A stretch of 64,000 nt of DNA, from contig NZ_JAJCTD010000005.1 in the NCBI RefSeq assembly GCF_020564565.1, positions 1 to 64,000 on the forward strand, in the 5' to 3' direction. The notes below the pieces were generated by a model. That model worked only from the letters and a program-made list of their open reading frames with translations. It did not search any database and was not told the DNA's origin. The translations under genes and the position numbers were made by a program. Position 1 is the first letter of the stretch, and each line of letters begins with the position of its first letter. Below are positions 8,159-16,259 of this stretch, piece by piece. The DNA is from Rhodobacter sp. Har01. Lineage in GTDB: Bacteria > Pseudomonadota > Alphaproteobacteria > Rhodobacterales > Rhodobacteraceae.

Positions 8159-11100
8159 GGCATGCCTCCAGATCCCGTGCCAGTTCGTCGACCCAGAAGC
8201 GGCGGACTTTCCACCCCATCGAGGTCAGTTGATGATCGCGCCAGAGGTCCGACGTTTTGCGTCGCCCGTCCGGCCCTTCGTGCCATTTGCGCCCGTCCAC
8301 CTCGAGGTCGAGCTTCACGCCGGTCTTGCCGAACAGCGCGAAATCGAGCCGGCGTCCGGCGATTTCATGTTGCGGGAAGGGCTCGAGATTCCGGCCCTTT
8401 AGCGCGTGGAAGACTTTGCGCTCCCAATCGCTGTCGAACACATCCTCTCCGGCGCGAGCGCGTGGCTCGGTCGCCCAAGCTGCAAGGCGTCGCAGGGCAC
8501 TCAAGCCGCCGGTGCGCGCGAAGTCGAGGTCGCCAAAGATCATTGCGACAGCCCGCGCCCGCGAAATCGCCACGTTGAGCCGCCGCGCGTCCTTCTGAAA
8601 GAAGGTCAGCCCCGATTGCGGGCTGCGAGGCCCGATGCAGGGCGAGAAGAGGACGAGGTCGCGCTCCTGCCCCTGGAAGCCGTCGACCGTGCCGACCTTT
8701 AGCTCAGCAGCAACCTGGCGGGTCTCGGGGATCGCACCGGCGATCGCCTCCTGCAGCGCCTGAACCTGGGCCCGGAAGGGGGAAATGACCCCAATCGAGC
8801 CCTTGTAGTCCTGCTCGATCAGAAGCTTGCGCAGGTGGCGCACGATGGCGCTGACCTCGGCCGGGTTGACGTTGCCGTTCTGCGGCACCGCGGGCGCCGG
8901 GACGTGTTGCCAGGCCAGTCCAGGCTTGACCCCCGGCGGCACCACGAGCCGGTTCGGATCGCAGCAGGTCTCGAGCTGGCTACCGTAGAAGTCTTTGCTG
9001 ATGTAATCCACGATCGGACCAGCCGACCGATACTGGTGGCGCAACGTCACGCGGGGCACGTTCGGCACCCGCGAGGCAAAGTCGAACAACGATCGCCGAC
9101 TCTGGGCAAAGCGCCCCATACCGGATACCGGCAAGCCCTGCGTTTGCATGAGGTTGCGATCCTGGGACTGGCCGAGCTGGGCAATGAACGAGAGCTGCTT
9201 GTCGTCCCCCACCACCACCGCGCGCTTCGCCCGCGCGAAGAGGGGAATGGCCGTGGCGATATCGCACTGGCTCGCCTCGTCGAAGATCACGAGGTCGAAA
9301 AGCTCGTCGTCGAGCGGGATTCGTTTCGGCGTGCCGAGGATCGAGGCCAGCCAGAGCGGGCGGTGAGCCACCACAGCACGGGAGAGGTCGGTCGGCAGCT
9401 GTCCGCGCCCGCCGTCGAAGCTCCAGTCGTCATGGGCATCGGCCACCTTCTGGCGGCGTTCCTCATCGATATGGGTGCGGAGTGCCATCATCGCCGGCAC
9501 GATCGAGGCCGCGAGTCCTTCGATCTCGGCACCGAGCGTAAATGGGTCCGCAGGGGTGCCGAGTGCCTGGCTCTTGTTCCTCAGGTATTCGCGCCGGCCC
9601 TCGATCTCCCGCAGGGTGGCCCCGGCGGAAAGCCCCGCTTCTTCGGGAGGTGGCACGGCTTTTCGGCTGCGGTCGAGAAGGGCACGGAACCAGGAGAAGA
9701 CCCGGACGAACAGCGACGGGCGGCGCTGCGCGGCGGGCACGGGTTCCGCCTGCGCCGCAGCTCCGCCGAGCGCGGCAAGGCCCTGTCGGAACTCGAGCTT
9801 TTCCCACAGCTCCGCAATCTCACATTCGAGCACGGCCTTGCGGGCGATGTCATCCACGGCAGCGGCCCGGTGCCGCGACAGCTCCAACATGTGGGCCAGC
9901 TTCAACTCGTCGACCACCCCTGACCGGTGCGGAGTGTCGCGGTCGAGGATCTGTTTCAGCGCTTCGGGGAAACCCATGTCGAGATCGTCTTCGGGCTTCA
10001 GCGTCCGGGTGACGAAAGGCACCTGCGGTGCCAGCGCGCCGAGCCGATCTTCGACCGCGTCCAGGGCTTGGTGGTTCTTGGAGGCGACGAGGACGCTGCC
10101 CCCGGACAATAGCACCGAGGCAGCCATGGAGACGATGGCCTGGCTTTTCCCGGTGCCCGGCGGACCGGTCACGACACTGAGGCGGGCGCTGCATGCGTTG
10201 CGGACCGCGCGCAGTTGCTCGCCGTTGAGCGGCCCGACGTTGATCGCGGGGATGTCGGGCAGGTCGTTCGCGGGCGGCAGGCCAAAGACAGTGGCAAGCG
10301 AGCTGCGCGCGAGCCGATGTTCGGGCCAAGTCGCGATCCGGTCCAGATCCCGAGCTGCACCGGCAGTAAAACTTGAATCCGTCGGCAAGAAGATCGCGGC
10401 ACTGTCAAAGATCCCTTGCGCGTTCGCGTCAAGTTGCGAGGCGAGATCCTGCCCCGCAATCCGCCCGCGAACCTGGCTTGCCACCGCGTCGCGCAGACGA
10501 TCGACAAAGTCCTGTGCCCGCAGCCCGGCACCGTCAGTGGCGTCGAACAGGTCGGCAAGGCCGTCCTGCCTCCATCCGGTCGTGCGGGCCGCAGCCTTGA
10601 TCCAGTCCGGATTCACCAGGACGTCGTCGGCATCGACCTCGAGCACGAGCTTGCCATCCCGCCGCTCCCATTGGGCGGCAAACAGACCGACAGGGCGGAA
10701 CACCGGCACGCCGCCGTTGCGGGCCACAGACATGGGCCAGCCGATGGCGAGCGCGTTCTCGTTGCCTTCGCGCCGAACGAGGGCTTCGCGAAAGGCGGGG
10801 TCAATGGCCTCGAGGTCGAGGGTGACAGTGAGGGCCTGGTCCGCGCCGGGAATCAGAGGGCCACGTCCCGAGATGAGCGCCCATTCGACCCCGTGCTTGT
10901 CGGCGACCTGCGTCGTCGCGCCGCGCGGATCGGCCCGCAGGGCCGAGCGCCAGTAGCGCAAGAGCGCGTCCGGCGCAATGCGCGTTTCTGTCTCGACGCC
11001 TTCGTCCTCGCCTAAGACTGTATGAAGGAGGAAATTCGCCGAAGCGGCGAACAACACGTCTGGCGTCAATGCACTTGTCGGTGTGAAATGGTCGGTCGCG

Positions 11101-11309
11101 TGGCCGGACCTGATGGTCGGGTTGACCTGGCGCTGCCGCCACCTGCCGTCCCGTCCGCGTTCGATGAGCCCTCTGAGCGCATGCTCTTGAAGCTCGGCAA
11201 GTGCCGCCACCCGCTTGTCGTGCGAAAAGCCTGCCCCGACAAGCACAAGGACCTCTTCGGTCGTTCGACCGCGCGGGAAGGCCGAGATTGTTTTGAGAAT
11301 AAGCGACAT
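8130..11309 (-). CDS. SF1 (UPF1/DNA2-type) helicase with C-terminal Vsr-like nuclease
   Basis: 1059 residues. The first 80 look like a winged-helix region; 80-360 are unassigned. Helicase motifs: Walker A GPPGTGKS (382-389), Walker B IFDEASQCD (675-683), motif III VVGDDKQL (699-706), TVDGFQGQERD (874-884) and RLNVAISRAR (910-919). A long helical insertion sits between Walker A and B (about 465-620). The C-terminus (955-1059) reads as a Vsr/DUF559-like PD-(D/E)xK nuclease: DWERKVF, then RLDFALFG, LDLEVDG, KWH and DHQLTSMGW, with D989 and E1003 as likely metal ligands. UPF1-like enzymes unwind RNA or DNA; which is used here is unknown. It is the first gene of the operon, with its promoter presumably in 11310-11500. 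Confidence 0.85.
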   Translation of the reverse strand: MSLILKTISAFPRGRTTEEVLVLVGAGFSHDKRVAALAELQEHALRGLIERGRDGRWRQRQVNPTIRSGHATDHFTPTSALTPDVLFAASANFLLHTVLGEDEGVETETRIAPDALLRYWRSALRADPRGATTQVADKHGVEWALISGRGPLIPGADQALTVTLDLEAIDPAFREALVRREGNENALAIGWPMSVARNGGVPVFRPVGLFAAQWERRDGKLVLEVDADDVLVNPDWIKAAARTTGWRQDGLADLFDATDGAGLRAQDFVDRLRDAVASQVRGRIAGQDLASQLDANAQGIFDSAAIFLPTDSSFTAGAARDLDRIATWPEHRLARSSLATVFGLPPANDLPDIPAINVGPLNGEQLRAVRNACSARLSVVTGPPGTGKSQAIVSMAASVLLSGGSVLVASKNHQALDAVEDRLGALAPQVPFVTRTLKPEDDLDMGFPEALKQILDRDTPHRSGVVDELKLAHMLELSRHRAAAVDDIARKAVLECEIAELWEKLEFRQGLAALGGAAAQAEPVPAAQRRPSLFVRVFSWFRALLDRSRKAVPPPEEAGLSAGATLREIEGRREYLRNKSQALGTPADPFTLGAEIEGLAASIVPAMMALRTHIDEERRQKVADAHDDWSFDGGRGQLPTDLSRAVVAHRPLWLASILGTPKRIPLDDELFDLVIFDEASQCDIATAIPLFARAKRAVVVGDDKQLSFIAQLGQSQDRNLMQTQGLPVSGMGRFAQSRRSLFDFASRVPNVPRVTLRHQYRSAGPIVDYISKDFYGSQLETCCDPNRLVVPPGVKPGLAWQHVPAPAVPQNGNVNPAEVSAIVRHLRKLLIEQDYKGSIGVISPFRAQVQALQEAIAGAIPETRQVAAELKVGTVDGFQGQERDLVLFSPCIGPRSPQSGLTFFQKDARRLNVAISRARAVAMIFGDLDFARTGGLSALRRLAAWATEPRARAGEDVFDSDWERKVFHALKGRNLEPFPQHEIAGRRLDFALFGKTGVKLDLEVDGRKWHEGPDGRRKTSDLWRDHQLTSMGWKVRRFWVDELARDLEACLDIIERDLS

Positions 11310-11789
11310 GGTGTCTGTTTACTTGGGCGTCACTGTGATGCTGATGATCGTCGAACGGCTGCCGTGACGGAAATCCGGATTCTGTGCGCCCCACCCCCGA
11401 CAAACCTATCTCGACACCGGTTTCATTTTTCCCGCTGGTATTCAACCAAGCTTATGAAATATTTCCTTTTTCGATTGGTTGGAATCTGTCGATGGGCGGT
11501 CTGGTTCCTGCAGCTTTCGAAGCGCTCCCCCGTAGACATTTGGCCGTGGAGCGAGCATTCAGAATAGTGTCCGGCGCGGATGTCATACAACTTATTTCGC
11601 GATTTCGGCCAGTGTAAGCACGCGGAGAGCGCTCACTTGCTCAGCCCGTTCGACCGTCGTCGCGGGAGTGGTCACGTCTGCCGTTTCATCTTTCATTCGC
11701 GCCGGCCGAGTTCCGCGAACTCCCCATCGGCCGCTCGCTATCTTTGAAGCATCGCACATCGACGTGCATCAGCTTCAAGGACACCAGAC
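11310..11789. promoter_or_regulatory. Divergent promoter region of defence operon and XRE gene
   Basis: 480 bases without a credible gene between the leftward helicase operon and the rightward XRE gene. The section 11420-11500 is noticeably AT-rich and contains an imperfect inverted repeat, ATTCAACCAA facing TTGGTTGGAAT. A second pair, CTTTGAAGC (11742-11750) and GCTTCAAGG (11772-11780), lies just before the XRE start and could be its operator. Both are inferred by eye. Confidence 0.4.
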
Positions 11790-12188
11790 ATGACGACCAC
11801 CCCCTTCGCGACCTCGCGCCTTGCCCGCTTCATCGACAAGCGCATTGGCGAGTTACACCACAAGACTCAGGCCGAGGTCGCCCGCGAGGCCGGGTTCAGG
11901 AACGCGAACTTCATTACCATGCTGAAGACTGGCAACGCCAAGCTTGCCATCGACCGTGTTCCGGCTCTGGCCAAGGCGCTCGAGTGCGACCCCAGCCTGA
12001 TGATGCGGCTGGCCATCGAGCAGACCTACGGGCCCGAAATGCTGAAGGTCTTCACGGAACTGCTGCGGGAGACGATCACCGACAACGAGCGCGAGTGGAT
12101 TGAGTTGATCCGCAGAGCATCTTCCTACAGGGATCCGGTCGTCACCATCTTTTGCCAGGTGAACATGCCCAAGATCCTGAAGATATAG
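11790..12188 (+). CDS. XRE-family helix-turn-helix regulator
   Basis: 132 residues. Residues about 8-70 form a cro/CI-type HTH: LARFIDKRIGEL, then TQAEVAREAGF, then NFITMLKTGNAKLAIDRVPALAKAL. This is the standard layout with a recognition helix around NANFITMLKTG. The C-terminal third carries ITDNEREWIELIR, a motif repeated almost exactly in the small protein downstream. It faces away from the helicase operon, with about 480 bases between, so it may regulate that operon and itself. The DNA target is unknown, although the CTTTGAAGC/GCTTCAAGG pair just upstream is a candidate. Confidence 0.8.
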   Translation: MTTTPFATSRLARFIDKRIGELHHKTQAEVAREAGFRNANFITMLKTGNAKLAIDRVPALAKALECDPSLMMRLAIEQTYGPEMLKVFTELLRETITDNEREWIELIRRASSYRDPVVTIFCQVNMPKILKI

Positions 12189-12197
12189 GTGGCGAGG

Positions 12198-12401
12198 ATG
12201 GCTGACCGCGTGATCGAAGGCTTCAAGCTGCCCTGGGACGGGGCACTGACCGAGAACGAACGCCTGTGGATCGAGATCCTGCGGATCGTCTGCAACGACC
12301 GCGTCCCGGCGCCGGACTACCATCAGGTGGTCTGGTTGAGAGAACGCTACGACTGTGGTCCGCACGCCTGGCACCAGATCGGCCAAGACGAGACTGGGTG
12401 A
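12198..12401 (+). CDS. Small protein sharing the C-terminal motif of the XRE regulator
   Basis: 67 residues from the ATG at 12198; a GTG at 12189 would add three. It starts nine bases after the XRE stop, so the two are co-transcribed. LTENERLWIEILR matches ITDNEREWIELIR in the C-terminal tail of the XRE protein. The rest is acidic to neutral with no HTH. It may be a partner or co-regulator binding the same surface, or a product of partial duplication. No function assigned. Confidence 0.6.
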   Translation: MADRVIEGFKLPWDGALTENERLWIEILRIVCNDRVPAPDYHQVVWLRERYDCGPHAWHQIGQDETG

Positions 12402-12533
12402 GGACTGCATGGCTCGAATGGGCCTCGCTTGGCGTTTCCTCGCAGTGCTAAGTGCGCAGCACCCACCGGAATATCGCCGCAACTTCCCGTCATGCGCCTT
12501 GTGCATGGCTGTGACCGGAGAACCTGCGGAATC

Positions 12534-12577
12534 TGGTTGTCAGATGGTTGACAGATGGTTGACACTTGGTTGTCGTT
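12534..12577. repeat. Iteron-like array, 4 x 11 bases (TGGTTGACAGA type)
   Basis: Four perfectly phased 11-base units: TGGTTGTCAGA (12534), TGGTTGACAGA (12545), TGGTTGACACT (12556) and TGGTTGTCGTT (12567). A further CGGTTGTCACC occurs at about 12590. The 11-base period puts every unit on the same helix face, as in iterons or regulator-binding arrays. There is no gene in 12402-13400 that I can support. Confidence 0.65.
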
Positions 12578-12608
12578 TCGGTTGAAAAACGGTTGTCACC
12601 TTGCGAGA

Positions 12609-12632
12609 AAGGTGCCCGAAAACGGGCCTTTT
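12609..12632 (+). terminator. Rho-independent-like terminator after the XRE pair
   Basis: AAGG-T-GCCCG, loop AAAA, CGGGCCTT then TTGG: a GC-rich stem with one bulged T and a short T run. It lies about 210 bases after the small gene, inside the repeat region. Plausible but short. Confidence 0.4.
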
Positions 12633-12659
12633 GGTTGACACTTTTGGGTGGTGTCAACC
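12633..12659. repeat. Perfect inverted repeat of the GGTTGACA motif
   Basis: GGTTGACAC (12633-12641) and GTGTCAACC (12651-12659) are exact inverted copies nine bases apart and use the same core as the 11-base array just upstream. It is likely a dimer-binding site of the same protein, or the other half of an origin-like module. Confidence 0.6.
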
Positions 12660-13400
12660 TAGAACTTCGCCAAAATAAGGGTTCGCGGCTCGTTCGATCC
12701 GCTTTTCGTTCCTTCGCTGCAAAAGGGGCGTTTTGTCAACCAGAGAGCCTTGCGATCACGGCATGGCTGAAGGGCATCTATTTGCCCCAAGAGGGTCTGA
12801 GAGGGCTGGCTTAGAGGCGTGAACGGCCGGTCAGCATGCGGACTGGAGGGCTGACACGGCGACGCGCGGTGAGGACTATCCAGAATGAGGATTCTGGCGG
12901 AAAACATGGCGCGGAAACGCGCCAGCATCCGCATCGGCCCTGACTCGACCTCGCCGGTCCTCCTGGGATCATCGCCAGCAAGCACGGCCCTTGGGTTGCT
13001 CACAGCCGCGCACGTGTCAGAAACCTAAGGTGTTCTTGAGTTCTTCATCAGAATCCGGAAGCGAACAGCCGAGACGACTATCTCTCGACCAAACAATCCT
13101 TGTTCGACTCGCACCCATCCCGCCGATTCAGACAAACCCGCTGGCTCGAAACAAGAACCCGCGCTCAAACCGTCGCTCGCGTTCCGTTTTGAAGACGGCA
13201 TAGGTCCGCAACTATACGTTCCATCGCCTACAGGTCCCCAGAGTCACAGACCGCATACTCTGCAGGCGTGCCAGCTCGGCCGGAGTCGGAGCTGAGACCA
13301 GCAACCGCGGTCGGTAACCCGTCCCGTCGGGGGTTTATCTCCAATATGATAACAAGCGCACGATCCCTTCTCGGCTGATCCCAAAAATCGATGTCTCGAC
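12660..13400. other. Gene-poor stretch
   Basis: About 740 bases in which no reading frame has convincing protein character. Nothing further seen. Confidence 0.5.
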
Positions 13401-15176
13401 TCATTGGCAATCTGGGACGCCCTCAAGTGCGGCGAGAGGAACAGCGCGCAAATGCAGGATAAGCGTGATTTTCTGACCGATCTCTGGTTGGACTCCCACT
13501 TCTTCAACTGAACCCGTAGCTTCATCGTGAGAGATTAAAATTGAGAGGCGAACAGAATGGTTAAGACCATCCAAAGTCCCGATCGCGTCCAGGATTTCCA
13601 CCTTGCCGACACCTCCGAAAAAGCGATTACCCATTATGCGCAGATGTTGTTCGAGCACGAGGGAGTAGTTCAGAGGTTGATCTAAGGGAAAAGTAGCTCC
13701 AACATCCAAACTCATACTGAAACCGTCATTCTCAGATGCTGGAACCCTAGAAATTTTATGCAGCTTTCCGTCTAAGGTAAGGCGCCCAGAAACGTCGCGA
13801 TCCGCTCGGTAGTCCTCCGGGAGATTTCCTTGAATCTGAACTCCGGTGACGACAAACGAGGATGCTTTCTGCAGATTCTGATCAAGTTCCTGGATCATCG
13901 TTCGAAGAGAGAGATTTTCTGCGAACTCGGCCGTTGCGCTACTCAACGCCTGCAAAGCCCCGGGTCTGCGCTCGCGAAGATGCTCACGCATAGGCTCATA
14001 TCTCGCTTTCAGGTTCTCGGCGAACCTGCAGATTTCAGCGTTGCCAACGCCCGACAGTTCTCGCAGCGTAAAATCGTGTTGCCGAACGATCTCGTCGGAA
14101 TCCTTTTGAACCGCAACCGCACGGGCTGCAAAAGCCTTTTCAAACTTCGACCGTAGATCGACTTTCTGTTCATCAAGCATCTTAGAGAGGTAGGCTTGGA
14201 AATCATCGCGTGTCCAGAATTCGTCTAGCTTTACGATGGCGGAATCGGCAATGAACCACGCGGCGACGCCGCCAGCCGCGGCACACAGCCCGGCTCCCGG
14301 ACCTGACCACAAACATAGAGTCGCGCCAGCTCCTGCACCCGTGCTCGTTGCAAGCAATTTCCCGCCGGCTTTCGCGGCAGCTTTTATCGCAAGTTTCGAT
14401 GCAATTTTTTTTGCCATCGCGGTTGTGGCAACCTTGATCGCAGCAGCTGTGCCCAGGGTTGCGGCCGAACTAACCGGAACTGTGATCCGCATGCGCTTCA
14501 GCGCGTCATCTTTCGCCTTCTTGGTCAATGGTCCCAGGTCAATCTCGAATGCCCCAGATTCCAATTCCGACTGGAAGGTCGCATTGAAGACAATGTCCAA
14601 CTCAACGCTGACTTGGTCGAGGCGTTCTTCGAGGCCGGAGAACAGCATCTCCTGCAATTTACTTCCGAGATATGGAAGGACTGCTGTGGTAAGCTCGGTG
14701 TATTCGCCCAAAACAGAATAGTGGAAATCCGCATAGATCGGAATTGCGTCGTAGACTGGCTCATATGCAGCATCAATCAGTGGTTCGACTTTCTTCTTGA
14801 CGGCTTCTAGCGCCGCTTTGTTCGCTTTGTTTAGCTGTTCTTCAAGTTCGCTTGCACTTTTCTCAGCGGGTTCTCCTTCTTGGGAACTATTCTCTGCAGA
14901 GCCCGAGCCGACAGGCTCGTGGAGATCGCTGCTCTGTCGAAATATGGCTATGAAGCTTAATAGAATTGTTAGGACCGCCATCAGAATGATACCACCCCAG
15001 AACCAGCGTGCAAGGTTGGGAGGCTTCTTCATCTCGCCTATGTCACCTGCTCTCAGTTCTCCTGCATCGCTTCTTTTCGCTCTCCAACGCCCATCTTTGT
15101 TCCGAGATCGATTCTCTCCTCGAGTGGGTCCAGTTTTTACGATAGGCCCTTTTGTATCCATCGGCGGCTTGGTCAT
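13401..15176 (-). CDS. Unknown membrane protein with Ala/Gly-rich hydrophobic core
   Basis: 591 residues, not recognised. A basic cytoplasmic N-terminus is followed by a transmembrane helix at about 58-79 and a charged Glu/Lys segment. Residues about 236-312 form a striking Ala/Gly-rich hydrophobic stretch with GxG and GxxxG spacing (TSTGAGAGATLCLW, SGPGAGLCAAAGGVAAWF). Helical charged sequence follows, then a beta-rich C-terminal domain from about 430. Glycine-zipper stretches of this kind insert in membranes in several toxin and effector families, but there is no other evidence for that. Base composition is lower in GC than the flanking genes, suggesting separate acquisition. It may form a unit with the membrane protein gene 96 bases upstream on the same strand. 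Confidence 0.65.
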   Translation of the reverse strand: MTKPPMDTKGPIVKTGPTRGENRSRNKDGRWRAKRSDAGELRAGDIGEMKKPPNLARWFWGGIILMAVLTILLSFIAIFRQSSDLHEPVGSGSAENSSQEGEPAEKSASELEEQLNKANKAALEAVKKKVEPLIDAAYEPVYDAIPIYADFHYSVLGEYTELTTAVLPYLGSKLQEMLFSGLEERLDQVSVELDIVFNATFQSELESGAFEIDLGPLTKKAKDDALKRMRITVPVSSAATLGTAAAIKVATTAMAKKIASKLAIKAAAKAGGKLLATSTGAGAGATLCLWSGPGAGLCAAAGGVAAWFIADSAIVKLDEFWTRDDFQAYLSKMLDEQKVDLRSKFEKAFAARAVAVQKDSDEIVRQHDFTLRELSGVGNAEICRFAENLKARYEPMREHLRERRPGALQALSSATAEFAENLSLRTMIQELDQNLQKASSFVVTGVQIQGNLPEDYRADRDVSGRLTLDGKLHKISRVPASENDGFSMSLDVGATFPLDQPLNYSLVLEQHLRIMGNRFFGGVGKVEILDAIGTLDGLNHSVRLSILISHDEATGSVEEVGVQPEIGQKITLILHLRAVPLAALEGVPDCQ

Positions 15177-15272
15177 CTGAAACCCTCACCTATCACTTCT
15201 AAGATTCTCCCGAAAAGCTGCAGATTCGGTATCCTATGGGCATTTGTAGACTGTCGTTGGTAGCAGGTCGGT

Positions 15273-16037
15273 CTATTCACCGTTTCTAAGAACGTATGAT
15301 TGAACAAAATGCGTCGAAATCACGCCCGCGCGACAAATAACAAAACTGAAAAGCGCCGTGTCAAGGCTGAACAGGACGCCAACAATTGGATATTCTCGCA
15401 ATTGCACGACAGCCCAGAGTTTTGCGGCCTCATACCCGTAGGGAACGGATAGAATAGCCGCGATCCACCCGCCTCTTGCTGGCAGCCTGTTGAGACCGAC
15501 CTGCAGCGCGTCCTGTAGACTAGCGTCGAGCATTGCACCGGGAATGCGCGCCCAAGCCCAAGTCGATAGCGCGATGATGAGGATGAAGGGCAACGCCACC
15601 ACCCAGGTGCCAAGCGAAATTGCAAGGTCGCGGGCGAAGGGTGGGTGTAAGTGGCGCGACAGTAGGTTTTTGCTAGTCAGAAAGGCGCAGCCGGAAAGGA
15701 AATACGCCATGAGCATGATCGTTGCATCACTGACCGTGGCGATGGCTGCCTGCCATGCCAACAATATTACAGAAACTGAGGTGAAGCTAATCAAAACGAA
15801 CAGCGTTCTTGTCTTGCCCGTTAGAATCCTGCCCAGCGGCGAGTTCTCACGCAAGGCGATTTGTAGGTGGGCCTTCCAGGGATCGAGCGTCAATCTCCAC
15901 AGGCCGACGCCGATTACAATTGCGATGGGTATCAAAGCAAGGGCAGCCCAGTCGCTGGACGCATAACCAATGCGCCAGAGAAGAAGTGACAGTGTGGACA
16001 GTAGGGTTGCGGCGAAAGCTGTGAAAAGAGAGCGCAT
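15273..16037 (-). CDS. Unknown polytopic membrane protein
   Basis: 254 residues, mostly hydrophobic. About six transmembrane segments can be read: 3-22, 31-48, 80-98, 103-120, 143-165 and a C-terminal pair, with short charged loops. I recognise no family signature. Same strand as the 591-residue membrane protein downstream and of similarly reduced GC, so the two may be one operon of island cargo. A transport, sensing or effector role cannot be chosen from sequence. Confidence 0.65.
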   Translation of the reverse strand: MRSLFTAFAATLLSTLSLLLWRIGYASSDWAALALIPIAIVIGVGLWRLTLDPWKAHLQIALRENSPLGRILTGKTRTLFVLISFTSVSVILLAWQAAIATVSDATIMLMAYFLSGCAFLTSKNLLSRHLHPPFARDLAISLGTWVVALPFILIIALSTWAWARIPGAMLDASLQDALQVGLNRLPARGGWIAAILSVPYGYEAAKLWAVVQLREYPIVGVLFSLDTALFSFVICRAGVISTHFVQSYVLRNGE

Positions 16038-16259
16038 GAACCTTCGAATTCTGGATTCTCAAGCAGTTTTATACCAGTGTTCTTGGCAAGAACAGCGACA
16101 GCACTGACGAGGAGATCTGACGTGCAAGCTCGGATGATCGCATCGTGCCGATCGTCTTAGCGGTGTAAAGGGCTGACGCGGTCGAGTAGATTTCGAGCCG
16201 CGACTTGCCACCAGCAGTTCTGCCAGCAGCTTGGCGCTGCCCGCTTGGTATCGCCATCC

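Noticed and set aside
640..11309. Zorya or BREX system
   Set aside because: No MotA/MotB-like channel pair, no PglZ phosphatase, no BrxC-type ATPase or associated methyltransferase in the operon.
12534..12577. CRISPR array
   Set aside because: The units are 11 bases with no unique spacers; tandem iteron-like repeats fit better.
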